A stretch of 64,000 nt of DNA, taken from contig NZ_RJKR01000010.1 of assembly GCF_003752025.1 (NCBI RefSeq), forward strand, positions 124,001-188,000, read 5' to 3'. This DNA is from Curtobacterium sp. PhB115. Its GTDB lineage: Bacteria; Actinomycetota; Actinomycetes; Actinomycetales; Microbacteriaceae. The position numbers and the translations under genes were made by a program. Positions 35,590 through 43,999 of the stretch are shown here, one piece after another. Under the pieces are notes generated by a model. That model searched no databases. It had not been told where the DNA came from and saw nothing but the letters and a program-made list of their open reading frames with translations. Within the stretch, counting starts at the first letter, position 1. Every line of letters starts with the position of its first letter.

Positions 35590-36558
35590 TCACGCCCGGT
35601 CGAAGATCACCGTCATGTCGGCGATGTCGTCCTCGGAGGGCTCCCACGTCGTGCCCGCCTCGACGTTCTGCGTGATCTGCTCCGGCTTCGTCGCCCCCGC
35701 GATGACGCTCGACAGCCCCGGCTGCGCGAGGAGCCACGCGAACGTCGCCTGCAGCATCGTCACGTTGCGCTCGTCGCAGAAGCGCTGGTAGTCGTCGAGG
35801 ACGTCCCACGGCGCGTCCTCGAGCAGCTGCGGCTTCGCCTTCGACAGGCGCCCGTCGGCAGGGCCCCCGGCCTTCGTGTACTTGCCGGTGAGCAGGCCGT
35901 TGTACAGCGGGAAGAACGGCAGGAACCCGAGCGCGTAGGCACGGACCGCCGGCAGCACCTCGTCCTCGACGGCACGGGACAGCGGGCTGTACTCGTTCTG
36001 CGCCGACACGAACGACGTCGTCCCCGCGATCGAGGCGGTCAGCTCGGCCTCGGCGATCTGCCACCCGGCGAAGTTCGAGTGCCCGACGTACCGGATCTTG
36101 CCCTCGCGGACGAGGTCGTCGAGGACCGACAGGGTCTCCTCGATCGGCGTCACACCGTCGGGCCGGTGCATCTGGTACAGGTCGATCCAGTCGGTGCCGA
36201 GGCGGCGCAGCGACGACTCGACGGCGAGCCGCACGTACCGACGGGAGCCACGGACGCCCCAGTCCGGCCCGTTCGCACCCTGCATGTCCATGCCGAACTT
36301 GGTGGCGAGGACGATCTCGTCACGGCGACCGGCGATGGCCTTGCCGAGCATCTCCTCGGACATGCCGGGGGTGCCACCGTAGATGTCGGCGGTGTCGAAG
36401 AGCGTGACTCCGGCGTCGAGCGCGGCGCGGACGACGGCGTCGGTGCCCTCCTGCGACTCGGACGCGGTGCCCGGTCGTCCGAAGTTGTTGCAGCCGAGGC
36501 CGACGGTGGAGACGACGAGCCCGGACGGGCCCAGTGGACGGTGTTCGATTCCGGTCAT
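35590..36558 (-). CDS. Aldo/keto reductase
   Basis: 322 aa. The AKR barrel shows GLGCNNFGRPG, FDTADIYGG (catalytic Asp and Tyr), VLATKFGMDM (Lys) and LYQMHRPDG (His), with IAGATKPEQITQNVEA as the NADPH-binding end. Such enzymes reduce aldehydes or ketones with NADPH; the substrate is open. The ATG at 36558 is chosen over one 16 codons upstream, and CGGTACGGTCGACGC precedes it without a strong ribosome site. Divergent from the proline-rich membrane protein. Confidence 0.9.
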   Translation of the reverse strand: MTGIEHRPLGPSGLVVSTVGLGCNNFGRPGTASESQEGTDAVVRAALDAGVTLFDTADIYGGTPGMSEEMLGKAIAGRRDEIVLATKFGMDMQGANGPDWGVRGSRRYVRLAVESSLRRLGTDWIDLYQMHRPDGVTPIEETLSVLDDLVREGKIRYVGHSNFAGWQIAEAELTASIAGTTSFVSAQNEYSPLSRAVEDEVLPAVRAYALGFLPFFPLYNGLLTGKYTKAGGPADGRLSKAKPQLLEDAPWDVLDDYQRFCDERNVTMLQATFAWLLAQPGLSSVIAGATKPEQITQNVEAGTTWEPSEDDIADMTVIFDRA

Positions 36559-36656
36559 GCGTCGACCGTACCGGCGACCCCGGAACTGGGGCTGCGGATC
36601 GGGCACCGGTTGCCGCTAGAACTGACGATGGATCAGTCGACGGAGGGAGCACCGCA

Positions 36657-37742
36657 GTGGCATCGCATCGCATGCCGGATTCGGACCGGCCACGCCGTCC
36701 CGTGCCCGCCTGGGTCACCACACCGCCGGACGGCGCCCCCGGCCTGGAGGCACGCCCCGCGCCCTCCTCGGCACCCGCGCCCGGTGGTGCGCCGGCATCG
36801 ACCCCCTCAGGCCGGTTGCCGGGATCGGCCCCCGCCGCGACCGGCCGGGCAGCGGAGCCCGCGTCGATCGCGACCCTCGTCGAGGACGACGTGACCGTGC
36901 CGGACTACCCGCCGCAGGAGCACCTCCTGCCGCCGGCCCCGACCTCGCCGAGCGTGCACACCGTGCCGTTCGACACCGCTGGCGTCACCCCCGCACCAGC
37001 ACCCGTCTCCCCGATCGACGCCGCCCCGCCCGTGCAGGCCGCACAGCGTGCTCCGCAGGCACCGGTGCCGTCGCCCGTGCCGGCGGCCGGTCAGCCGCGG
37101 TTCTCGGTGCCCGGCCTCGAGCACGTCGTCGTCGAGGGCACCGAGCCGGAGCCCGTCGGCCCGATCGGTTACCGCACGCCCCGCCGCTTCGCCCACCAGC
37201 AGGCCGCAGCCGCACTGGTCCCCGCGATGACCCCGCCGTCGTCGCCGCTGACCCGGTCCGCCGCCGCCGGACTGCCCGCGCCGGTCGTCCCCGTCCCGCC
37301 GCTCGCACCAGCGCCACCCGTGGCGGAGGCGACCGTCCCTGCCCAGGCCGAGCCGGGCCTCCAGACCGAACTGCTCGACCAGCCCGTGACCGCGGCCGCC
37401 GCACCCGAGCCGAGCCGTGCGCTCGGTGCGACCCCCGGGGCCGTCATCGGCGCCGTGGCGGGCATCGCCACGCTGGGACTCGCGGCGTGGTGGTTCACCG
37501 CACCCGCGACCGTGCACGGTGCGGGGGTCGTCCTCGGGCTGCTCGCGCTGCTGCTCTCGATCGTCACGTTGCGGAACCGTGCCGCGACCTGGCAGCGACC
37601 GGTCGCGCTCCTCGGCGCCGTGCTCGGCGGGGTCGGCACGCTCGTGCTGCTCTGGGCCGTGGCGTCGGCGCTGCTGCCGCTCGCCGGTGTGACGCTCCCC
37701 GACCTGACGGGCAGCGGGACGACCCCGACGCTCGCCCCGTAG
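36657..37742 (+). CDS. Pro/Ala-rich protein with three C-terminal membrane spans
   Basis: 361 aa from a GTG with GGAGGG ten bases upstream. The first 255 residues are low-complexity Pro/Ala/Val with scattered acidic patches and are probably disordered in the cytoplasm. Three hydrophobic spans follow (about 268-288 VIGAVAGIATLGLAAWWF, 292-312 and 325-348 LLGAVLGGVGTLVLLWAVA). No domain is recognised. The codon GLEARP at the N-terminus corresponds to CCTGGAGGCACGCCCCGC, a word that also recurs in intergenic repeats. Function unknown. Confidence 0.75.
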   Translation: MASHRMPDSDRPRRPVPAWVTTPPDGAPGLEARPAPSSAPAPGGAPASTPSGRLPGSAPAATGRAAEPASIATLVEDDVTVPDYPPQEHLLPPAPTSPSVHTVPFDTAGVTPAPAPVSPIDAAPPVQAAQRAPQAPVPSPVPAAGQPRFSVPGLEHVVVEGTEPEPVGPIGYRTPRRFAHQQAAAALVPAMTPPSSPLTRSAAAGLPAPVVPVPPLAPAPPVAEATVPAQAEPGLQTELLDQPVTAAAAPEPSRALGATPGAVIGAVAGIATLGLAAWWFTAPATVHGAGVVLGLLALLLSIVTLRNRAATWQRPVALLGAVLGGVGTLVLLWAVASALLPLAGVTLPDLTGSGTTPTLAP

Positions 37743-37755
37743 GGCCGGGCGTCAC

Positions 37756-37784
37756 CTGATCGGTCCTCGCGGGGGGCCGGTCAG
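37756..37784. terminator. Hairpin terminator between convergent genes
   Basis: CTGATCGGTCC (37756-37766) pairs with GGGCCGGTCAG (37774-37784), 11 bp including two G-U pairs, 7-nt loop. It overlaps the stop codon of the convergent LysR gene. Confidence 0.6.
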
Positions 37785-38677
37785 ACGGCGCGGACGACCC
37801 CTCGGGACAGGATCGCGTTCGTCAGGGCATCGATCGGCTCGCGCTGCACCGTCGGGTTCGCGATGAGGACGTAGTCCACCGCGGGCAGGTCCGGCAGCCC
37901 GAGCCGCTGCGAGACCTTCACGAGGTCCGCCGGGATCAGCGAGTGCGGGAAGACCGCGACACCGATGCCGGCCCGCACGGCCGCGAGCACCCCGTTCACG
38001 TCACGGGTGTTGCAGGTGATCCGCCACGTGCGACCGGCGGCCTCGAGCGCGTCGATCGCCATCTGCCGGCTGATGCTCGGCGCCTGGTACGCGATGAGCG
38101 GCACGGGTTCGTCGCGCTCGACCGCGATGCCGTCCTGGGCCATCCACACCATCTGGTCGGTCGCGACGCGGGTTCCCTCGGCGGACTCCCCAGCGGTCTG
38201 CTTGATGAAGACGAGGTCGAGCTGGCCGGCGTGCACCCGACGCAGCAGCGGTGACGACTGGTTCACGGTCAGCTCGAGGTTGACCTGCGGGTGCAGACGC
38301 CGGAAGTCCCGGAGGATCCGCGGCAACTGCGTGATCGCGAGGTCGTCGGCGGCGCCGAACCGGAGGCGTCCACGCGTCGCCGACCCGGAGAAGTACGAGT
38401 CCGCGGTGGCGTGTGCGGCGAGGATCGTGCGCGCGAACCCGGCCATCGCGTCACCGTTGTCGGTGAGTGCCACGCCCCGGGTGTCCCGGGCGACGAGGGT
38501 TCGGGACACCGCGGTCTCGAGCCGCCGCACGTGCTGGGACACCGTCGGCTGACTGATGCCGAGGCGACTGCCGGCCTGGGTGAAGCTGCCGGTCTCGGCG
38601 ACGGCCAGGAAGGTCTGCAGCAGGACCGGATCGAGCACGGCGGACTCCGTTCGTTCGCGGTTCGTTCGCGCGGTCAT
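37781..38677 (-). CDS. LysR-family regulator
   Basis: 298 aa. The N-terminal winged helix is LQTFLAVAETGSFTQAGSRL, GISQPTVSQHVRRLETAVS; the effector domain follows with type-2 periplasmic-binding fold and VRAGIGVAVFPHSLIP. LysR regulators usually activate a divergent gene, here the MFS transporter at 38786. The ATG at 38677 is chosen since an inverted repeat at 38696-38716 fits an operator just upstream; a GTG at 38638 would start at LDPVLL and is also possible. Effector unknown. Confidence 0.88.
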   Translation of the reverse strand: MTARTNRERTESAVLDPVLLQTFLAVAETGSFTQAGSRLGISQPTVSQHVRRLETAVSRTLVARDTRGVALTDNGDAMAGFARTILAAHATADSYFSGSATRGRLRFGAADDLAITQLPRILRDFRRLHPQVNLELTVNQSSPLLRRVHAGQLDLVFIKQTAGESAEGTRVATDQMVWMAQDGIAVERDEPVPLIAYQAPSISRQMAIDALEAAGRTWRITCNTRDVNGVLAAVRAGIGVAVFPHSLIPADLVKVSQRLGLPDLPAVDYVLIANPTVQREPIDALTNAILSRGVVRAV

Positions 38678-38695
38678 TCGACTTCGCAATGGACT

Positions 38696-38716
38696 GATAG
38701 CCACCATAGGGGTATC
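38696..38716. promoter_or_regulatory. Candidate LysR operator
   Basis: GATAGCC and GGGTATC (38696-38702, 38710-38716) form an imperfect inverted repeat with the T-N11-A spacing typical of LysR boxes. It lies in the 108-bp space between the LysR gene and the divergent MFS gene. Confidence 0.55.
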
Positions 38717-38785
38717 GAATGGGTCGCGGTCACGTAGTTTCGATGGGGTACCAGTTCCGCAGCCGACGTCCGGAGATCCCCCACC

Positions 38786-40108
38786 GTGAGCGCGTCATCG
38801 ACGACCCTCCCCCCGCCCACCGAACCCCTCCCGATCCAGGCCACCCGTCCCCCGTGGCGGCACACCCTCATCGCCCTGTCCGTGCCGAACTTCCGGCTGT
38901 TCACGGCCACCAACCTCGTCGCCATGACCGCGGGGTGGATGCAGCGCATCGCGCAGGACTGGCTCGTCCTGCAGCTGACCGGCTCGGTCGCGCAGGTCGG
39001 CATCACCGTCGCCTGCCAGTTCGCGCCGATGCTGCTGTTCGGGCTGCTCGGCGGGGTGCTCGTCGACCGGTTCTCGAAGCGCGCGCTCATGATGATCACG
39101 CAGGGCGCCTTCGCGGTGCTGTCCGCGCTGCTCGCGGTGCTGACGCTCGCCGGGGTGGTGCAGGCGTGGCACATCTGGGTGATCGCGTTCGTCGTCGGCA
39201 TGGTGACGGTCATCGACAACCCCGCACGCCAGGTGTTCGTCACCGAGATCGTCGGCCACCAGCACCTGCGGAACGCCATCAGCGTGAACTCGTCGGTGTT
39301 CCAGCTCGGCGGGATGATCGGGCCGGCGCTGTCCGGCGCACTGCTCGTGGCGGTCGGAGCAGGTTGGTCGTTCGGCGTGAACGCCCTCGCCTGCGTCGCC
39401 GTCGTCGTGACGCTCGGGTTCCTCAAGGTCTCGGAGCTGCACCGGACTCCCCCGGCGCCCCGCGGCAAGGGGCAGCTGATGGAGGGACTCCGCTACGCCG
39501 TGAACAAGCCGACGATCATCGTGCCGGTGATCCTCGTCGCGTTCTTCTCGGTGTTCGCGCTGACGATGCCGGTGCTGCTGTCGGCGTTCGCGTCCGAGGT
39601 CTACGACGTCGGCGCCGGCGGCTACGGCGTGTTCAACTCCGCCGTGGCGATCGGTGCCCTGGTCGGCGCACTGCTCTCCACCCGACGAGCGGTCGTGCGG
39701 CTCCGGACCATCGTCGGCGGGGTGTTCCTGACCGGTGTGCTGCTCGTCGTCTCGGGGTCGATCCCCGTCATCGCGCCGTTCACCGTGGCGCTCGTGGCCG
39801 TCGGGATGTCCCAACTGCTGTTCCAGACCGCGTCGAACTCACTCGTGCAGCTGTCGTCGAACGTGGCGATCCGCGGCCGGGTGATGTCGCTCTACGTCCT
39901 GGTGCTGCTCGGTGGTCAGGCGATCGGCGGGCCACTCATGGGCCAGGTCGTCGACCACTTCGGTGCGCACGTCGGGATGATGGTCGCCGGTGGCGTCCCC
40001 GCCGCGGCCGCCGCCGTGATCGCGCTCGTCCTTGCCCGCCGAGGCGGCCTGCACCTCGCGGTCCGCATGCGCCACCACGTGCCGTTGCCGGCGATCGTCG
40101 CCCACTGA
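38786..40108 (+). CDS. MFS exporter of the enterobactin-exporter (EntS)-like group
   Basis: 440 aa with 11-12 spans. It begins FRLFTATNLVAMTAGWMQRI, then AQDWLVLQLTGSVAQVGITV, a pattern of the MFS_3/EntS group; GGVLVDRFSKRALMMITQ is the loop 2-3 motif, and DNPARQVFVTEIVGHQHLRN the loop 4-5. Members export siderophores or drugs. The GTG has GGAG upstream. Control by the divergent LysR is likely. Transcription ends at the palindrome 40140-40175. Confidence 0.88.
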   Translation: MSASSTTLPPPTEPLPIQATRPPWRHTLIALSVPNFRLFTATNLVAMTAGWMQRIAQDWLVLQLTGSVAQVGITVACQFAPMLLFGLLGGVLVDRFSKRALMMITQGAFAVLSALLAVLTLAGVVQAWHIWVIAFVVGMVTVIDNPARQVFVTEIVGHQHLRNAISVNSSVFQLGGMIGPALSGALLVAVGAGWSFGVNALACVAVVVTLGFLKVSELHRTPPAPRGKGQLMEGLRYAVNKPTIIVPVILVAFFSVFALTMPVLLSAFASEVYDVGAGGYGVFNSAVAIGALVGALLSTRRAVVRLRTIVGGVFLTGVLLVVSGSIPVIAPFTVALVAVGMSQLLFQTASNSLVQLSSNVAIRGRVMSLYVLVLLGGQAIGGPLMGQVVDHFGAHVGMMVAGGVPAAAAAVIALVLARRGGLHLAVRMRHHVPLPAIVAH

Positions 40109-40139
40109 GGCGGGGCGGTGAGCGCGCCCGCTCACCGGA

Positions 40140-40175
40140 CGGGAGGCCCGTGGCGACGTCGCCACGGGCCTCCCG
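40140..40175. terminator. Perfect 36-bp palindrome, terminator of the MFS gene
   Basis: CGGGAGGCCCGTGGCGAC (40140-40157) followed directly by its complement (40158-40175). Shares the GGGAGGC end word with hairpins at 12472 and 40391. Confidence 0.75.
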
Positions 40176-40371
40176 CCCGTTGCGGGCCGAGGCGTTGCGC
40201 CCCGTTGCGGGCGTCGCGCCCCGTTGCGGGCCGAGGCGTTGCGCCCCGTTGCGGGCCGAGGCGTTGCGCCCCGTTGCGGGCGTCGCGCCCCGTTGCGGGC
40301 CGAGGCGTTGCGCCCCGCTGCGGGCGTCGCGCCCCGACACACAGGGGCGCAATGCCCGCAACAGGGCGCGG
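40176..40371. repeat. Short-period tandem repeat with alternating units
   Basis: About seven copies of CCCGTTGCGGGC separated alternately by CGAGGCGTTGCGC and GTCGCGC. It ends with GCGCCCCGACACACAGGGGCGC, a hairpin, then a reversed copy GCCCGCAACAGGGCGC. Each CCCGTTGCGGG is itself a small inverted repeat. Not a CRISPR: spacers are repeated and shorter than 15 nt. With the palindrome before it and a hairpin at 40385-40429 it fills the 333-bp gap between convergent genes. Confidence 0.8.
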
Positions 40372-40384
40372 ACTCGGTCCGGGA

Positions 40385-40429
40385 CGGACGGGAGGCACGG
40401 GGTGGCCCCGCCACGCCCGTCCCGTCCGG
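40385..40429. terminator. Imperfect hairpin, terminator of the NAD(P)-binding protein gene
   Basis: GGACGGGAGGCACGGGGTGG faces CCACGCCCGTCCCGTCC with a small bulge; 13 bp from the minus-strand stop at 40442. Confidence 0.5.
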
Positions 40430-40441
40430 TGAGCGGTTGCC

Positions 40442-41089
40442 TCAGTACGCCACGCCGAAGCGCGTCTGGTGGTGCGTCGGGGTCGCGATCTCGTCGACGA
40501 AGGCCAGCGCGTAGTCGGCACCGGAGACGTCCGAGTTGCCGTCGGCGTCGGTGAGCAGGACCTCGTCGGTCGTGCGGTAGGTGCCGCGGCGCTCGCCCGG
40601 GTTGTAGCTGCCGAAGGCCGCTGCCGGGCTCACGTAGAACCAGTCGACCTCGGTGTCACCGGCGCGGAGTGCATCGAGGATCTGCGCGTGGCTCTTCGCC
40701 TCACCCTTGAAGGCATCCGGGAACTCGGCGGTGTCGAACAGGCGCGGGCCACCCTCGGCGACGAGCAGCGAACCGGCGCCGCCCACGATGCCGAGACGCG
40801 CACCGGCGCTGGCCGCAGCGTCGACGAAGTGCTGGAACTTGTCCTTGAGCTCACTGCCGTCGGCCTGGACGGCGTGCAGTGCGACGACGATCACGTCCGC
40901 GCCCTTCGTCACCTCGGCGACGAAGTCGGCGTCGAACGCGTCACCCTGAGCGAGGGTCAGGCCCTCGGCAGGCTCGAGCTTGCTCGTGTCACGGGCCACC
41001 GCGGTGACGGTGATGCCGCGCGAGAGGGCCTCGTGGGTGATGGCGGAGCCGGCGTAGCCGGTGCCTCCGAAGACGACGATGCTGGTCAT
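40442..41089 (-). CDS. NAD(P)-binding protein, NmrA/atypical SDR family
   Basis: 215 aa. The Rossmann start IVVFGGTGYAGSAITHEALS is followed by GDAFDADFVAEVTKGADVIV, GIVGGAGSLLVAEGGPRLFD and VDWFYVSPAAAFGSYNPGER. It resembles YwnB-like and redox-sensing atypical short-chain dehydrogenases. The ATG at 41089 has AAAGGA upstream. It is divergent from an HxlR regulator with a TTACTC/GAGTAA operator between, a common arrangement for HxlR-controlled NAD(P)-binding genes. Confidence 0.88.
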   Translation of the reverse strand: MTSIVVFGGTGYAGSAITHEALSRGITVTAVARDTSKLEPAEGLTLAQGDAFDADFVAEVTKGADVIVVALHAVQADGSELKDKFQHFVDAAASAGARLGIVGGAGSLLVAEGGPRLFDTAEFPDAFKGEAKSHAQILDALRAGDTEVDWFYVSPAAAFGSYNPGERRGTYRTTDEVLLTDADGNSDVSGADYALAFVDEIATPTHHQTRFGVAY

Positions 41090-41131
41090 GCTGTTCCTTT
41101 CGTGGAGCTGGTGTTCCTCACCGTACAAGAG

Positions 41132-41148
41132 TTACTCTCTTTGAGTAA
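41132..41148. promoter_or_regulatory. Candidate HxlR operator
   Basis: Perfect inverted repeat TTACTC-TCTTT-GAGTAA, A/T-rich against the GC-rich background, in the 113-bp divergent region between the NAD(P)-binding gene and the HxlR gene. Confidence 0.65.
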
Positions 41149-41202
41149 GTAGGCACCTCGCGGTGCGTTACGGAACCCGTTCATCACGGAGGTCAGGCCA
41201 CG

Positions 41203-41565
41203 ATGTCAGCACTCGAGTACAGCCCCTACGCGGCGGACTGCCCCAGCCGGCAGCTGCTCGACCGCATCGGCGACCGCTGGAGCGTGCTGACGATCGGCAC
41301 CCTCGCCGACGGGCCGCAACGGTACTCGGCGATCGCGAACCGGGTGCAGGGCGTGTCGCAGAAGATGCTCACGCAGACGCTCCGGGCGCTCGAGCGCGAC
41401 GGCCTCGTGACGCGCACGGTCTTCCCCGAGATCCCCCCGCACGTCGAGTACGAACTCACCGATCGCGGGCGGTCGCTCCGCCGGGTGCTCGAGCCGCTCG
41501 AGGACTGGGCGACCTCGCACATGGACGACGTCACGGTGTCGCGCAGCGAGTACGACGCGCACTGA
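41203..41565 (+). CDS. HxlR-family transcriptional regulator
   Basis: 120 aa. The family signature CPSRQLLDRIGDRWSVLTIG and RYSAIANRVQGVSQKMLTQT (recognition helix), then LRALERDGLVTRTVFPEIPP and VEYELTDRGRSL, is complete. The N-terminal Cys in AADCPS is the redox- or electrophile-sensing cysteine of many members. GGAGG precedes the ATG. It probably represses the divergent NAD(P)-binding gene and may also influence the quinone reductase 140 bp downstream. Confidence 0.92.
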   Translation: MSALEYSPYAADCPSRQLLDRIGDRWSVLTIGTLADGPQRYSAIANRVQGVSQKMLTQTLRALERDGLVTRTVFPEIPPHVEYELTDRGRSLRRVLEPLEDWATSHMDDVTVSRSEYDAH

Positions 41566-41614
41566 GACGCGCGTGCGATCGGGCGTGCGTGCGTGCGTGC
41601 ATGCGTGCGTGCAT

Positions 41615-41689
41615 GCGTGCGCGATCGTGAGCAGAAATGGTCGGGTCGCCCGCGCGCACTCGACCATTTCTGCTCACGATCACGCACGC
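41615..41689. repeat. Repeat family 4 long hairpin (GTGAGCAGAAATGG)
   Basis: Arms of 29 bp (41615-41643 and 41661-41689) match at 28 positions around a 17-nt loop. Core: GATCGTGAGCAGAAATGGTCG. It is preceded by a GTGC tetranucleotide run from 41585. A related hairpin is at 59116-59166. It lies between HxlR and the reductase gene, ending 17 bp before the latter's ATG, so it could terminate one or regulate the other. Confidence 0.75.
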
Positions 41690-41705
41690 GTGGTTGCCTG
41701 GGGCC

Positions 41706-42737
41706 ATGCGATCGATCGTCTACACGAAGCCCGGTGACAGCAGCGTCCTCGACCTCGTCGAGCGGGACGTCCCCGAACCCGGACCCGGCGAGGTCCGTGT
41801 CCGCGTCGTCGTCTCGGGCGTGAACCCCACCGATTGGAAGGCGCGAGCCGGCGGCACCTACGGCGACGGCCTGCCCTTCCCCGAGATCACGCCGAACCAG
41901 GACGGCGCCGGTGTCGTCGACGCGGTCGGCCCGGGCGTCGGACACCTGGCCGTCGGCGACCGTGTGTGGCTCTTCATGGCCGCGGCGTCGCGCCCGACGG
42001 GCACTGCGCAGGAGTACACGGTCGTCCCCGCCGAACGTGTCGTCCCGCTGCCGGAGGGCACGGGCTTCGACGTCGGGGCCTCGCTCGGCGTCCCCGCGAT
42101 GACGGCGCACCGCGCACTGACCACCCACGAGCACGGTCCGTCGCGTCTCGGCCCCGACGCGCTCGACGGCGTGGTCGTCCTGGTGGCGGGCGGTGCCGGC
42201 GCGGTCGGACACGCCGCCATCCAGCTCGCTCGGTGGGCGGGTGCGACGGTGATCTCGACGATCAGCTCGGACGAGAAGGCCGCCCTGGCGACCGCGGCCG
42301 GAGCCCACCACACGGTGAACTACCGGCAGGACGACGCCGCGGAACAGATCCGGGCGATCGCTCCCGACGGCGTCGACATCGTCGTCGAGGTGTCGATCCC
42401 GCAGAACGCCGCACTCGTCGCCGACGTGCTGGCGAACCACGGCGTCGTGTCGATCTACGCGAACAACGGTGGCGACGAGGCCGTGCTGCCGGTCCGCCCG
42501 AACATGAGCATCAACGCCCGCTACCAGTTCGTGCTGCTCTACACGATCGGCGACGAAGCACTGGCCGCCGCGGCCGAGGACATCTCGGAAGCGTTGCAGG
42601 ACGGTGTGCTGCCCGTCGGCGAGGACGCGGGCCTGCCGCTCACCCGCTTCACCTTGCAGCGCACCGCTGCAGCGCACGACGCGGTCGAGGGCGACACGGT
42701 CGGCAAGGTCCTCATCGACGTCACCGAGGCGCCGTAG
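41706..42737 (+). CDS. Zinc-independent quinone oxidoreductase (MDR family, Qor-like)
   Basis: 343 aa. MDR features are VSGVNPTDWKARAGG (no catalytic-zinc cysteine), PNQDGAGVVDAVGPGVGHLA, GDRVWLFMA and the NADPH loop VLVAGGAGAVGHAAIQLARW. Such enzymes reduce quinones with NADPH. The ATG at 41706 is at MRSIVYTKPG; hairpin 41615-41689 lies just upstream. Convergent with a small minus-strand gene and separated from it by a strong palindrome. Confidence 0.9.
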   Translation: MRSIVYTKPGDSSVLDLVERDVPEPGPGEVRVRVVVSGVNPTDWKARAGGTYGDGLPFPEITPNQDGAGVVDAVGPGVGHLAVGDRVWLFMAAASRPTGTAQEYTVVPAERVVPLPEGTGFDVGASLGVPAMTAHRALTTHEHGPSRLGPDALDGVVVLVAGGAGAVGHAAIQLARWAGATVISTISSDEKAALATAAGAHHTVNYRQDDAAEQIRAIAPDGVDIVVEVSIPQNAALVADVLANHGVVSIYANNGGDEAVLPVRPNMSINARYQFVLLYTIGDEALAAAAEDISEALQDGVLPVGEDAGLPLTRFTLQRTAAAHDAVEGDTVGKVLIDVTEAP

Positions 42738-42756
42738 CACCCCGCCCGGTCTGCCG

Positions 42757-42798
42757 ACGACGAACGGCCCCCGCGGATCCGCGGGGGCCGTTCGTCGT
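42757..42798. terminator. Perfect 42-bp palindrome, bidirectional terminator
   Basis: Left half starts ACGACGAACGGCCCCCGC and the right half (42778-42798) is its exact complement with no spacer. It lies between convergent genes ending at 42737 and 42816. Confidence 0.85.
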
Positions 42799-42815
42799 GG
42801 ACGATGCGGGACGGG

Positions 42816-43001
42816 TCAGCGACCCCGACGCGCGGCGATGGCTGCGTGGACCCGGATCCGGGCAGCAGCGCGCTCGCGCTCGATGTTGGCGGCGATGACG
42901 TCGAGGTCTTCGTAGTCGGCGTCGGTGGTGGTGTCGTTCCAGTTCGGCGAGGAGATCCGGGCACGCCCGAACGACAGCGGAGCAGGGTTCACGGTCGTCA
43001 T
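42816..43001 (-). CDS. Small hypothetical protein (61 aa)
   Basis: It starts at an ATG at 43001: MTTVNPAPLSFGRARISSPN, then an acidic middle (DADYEDLDVIAANIERE) and a basic Arg/Ala-rich end HAAIAARRGR. The second half is predicted helical and amphipathic. No known domain. Coding bias and the terminator placed directly behind it make it a likely real gene. It may be cotranscribed with the GAF-like membrane gene 41 bp upstream. Confidence 0.6.
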   Translation of the reverse strand: MTTVNPAPLSFGRARISSPNWNDTTTDADYEDLDVIAANIERERAAARIRVHAAIAARRGR

Positions 43002-43042
43002 GGGGGCATCGTACGTCGAGCGTCCGACAGAGCGTGTGAGCA

Positions 43043-43852
43043 TCACGGGCCTTTCCTTGGATTGCGGTCGCGCTCGGGGAACGAGTAGGTCAACGAGAAC
43101 GCCACGGCGAGGAACGAGGCCATCATCGCGACGTTGTTGGCGTCGAGGTCCGTGAACGCGTCGGGAGCCGGGGAGTCGACGGTGAGCATGCCGAACGAGT
43201 ACTCGTCGGATCGGATCACCACCGAGACGTACGAGGTGTACCGCGGTTCGAAACCCGGCACGTCCTGGTCGACGTCGACGTCGGCCGAGCGGTCGCCGAC
43301 GATCCGTGGTGAGCCCCCGACGAGGACCCACTCGAGGTTGCGGTCCCCGTAGGGCGTGCCCGCGCGGAAGACCCCGGCGGTGTCGCCCGCTCCGCCGTGG
43401 CCGATCGGCTCGAGCGCCCGCAGGTCGGTGGACAGCTGGTACACGTTGGCCCGGACGTCCGGCACCGTCGGCAGCAGGTAGAACGCGAGGGCGACGGCGA
43501 CGCGGTCCGCGATGACGGCGAGCTCGCCGTGGCGCTGGGACCGGGGCAGCTCGGTGAACCGGACGAGCCGCGTCGCGATCTGGCCGAACGCGTACCGGAT
43601 CGCGGTGGCGTGCTCGAGCTCGGACGCGGTCGCGTTCTCCTCGGCGGCGATCCGGGCGGAGTCGCTGCGCCGGGCGCGGACGACCTGGACCACGACCGCT
43701 GCGACCAGCACCACGAGCCCGAACACCACGAGCACCGCCCGCACCGTCGGCGTCACGAACAGGTTCGGCAGCTGGAACGCGGCGGTGGGCGCGGCAGCCA
43801 CCACGATCGGCCACACGACCGAGCCGACCCGTCCTGAACGCTGTTGCCCCAT
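43043..43852 (-). CDS. Membrane protein with a cytoplasmic GAF-like domain
   Basis: 269 aa. Two hydrophobic segments at about 10-28 and 36-58 (AVLVVFGLVVLVAAVVVQVV) precede a helical linker rich in Glu/Arg (65-95). The C-terminal 170 residues resemble a GAF fold: RFTELPRSQRHGE, VYQLSTDLRALEPIGHGGAG and FGMLTVDSPAPDAFTDLDAN, a typical GAF ending. No kinase or cyclase output domain follows. It could be a small-molecule sensor acting through a partner. The start ATG at 43852 has no clear ribosome site; a GTG at 43858 is possible. Confidence 0.72.
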   Translation of the reverse strand: MGQQRSGRVGSVVWPIVVAAAPTAAFQLPNLFVTPTVRAVLVVFGLVVLVAAVVVQVVRARRSDSARIAAEENATASELEHATAIRYAFGQIATRLVRFTELPRSQRHGELAVIADRVAVALAFYLLPTVPDVRANVYQLSTDLRALEPIGHGGAGDTAGVFRAGTPYGDRNLEWVLVGGSPRIVGDRSADVDVDQDVPGFEPRYTSYVSVVIRSDEYSFGMLTVDSPAPDAFTDLDANNVAMMASFLAVAFSLTYSFPERDRNPRKGP

Positions 43853-43999
43853 GACCACGACGCTAGGTCACGCCACCGACGCAGACGGAGTTGTCCACAG
43901 GCCGGCGCTCCCCGGGGCACCCCGGCCCCCGCGGCCCGGTTCTCCACAGGACGTCCCGGCCTCCACCGGCCCGTCGCTCGCAGCTGGTAAGCAGGACCC

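Noticed and set aside
40176..40371. CRISPR array
   Set aside because: Spacers are only 7-13 nt and are themselves repeated, and no cas genes are present.
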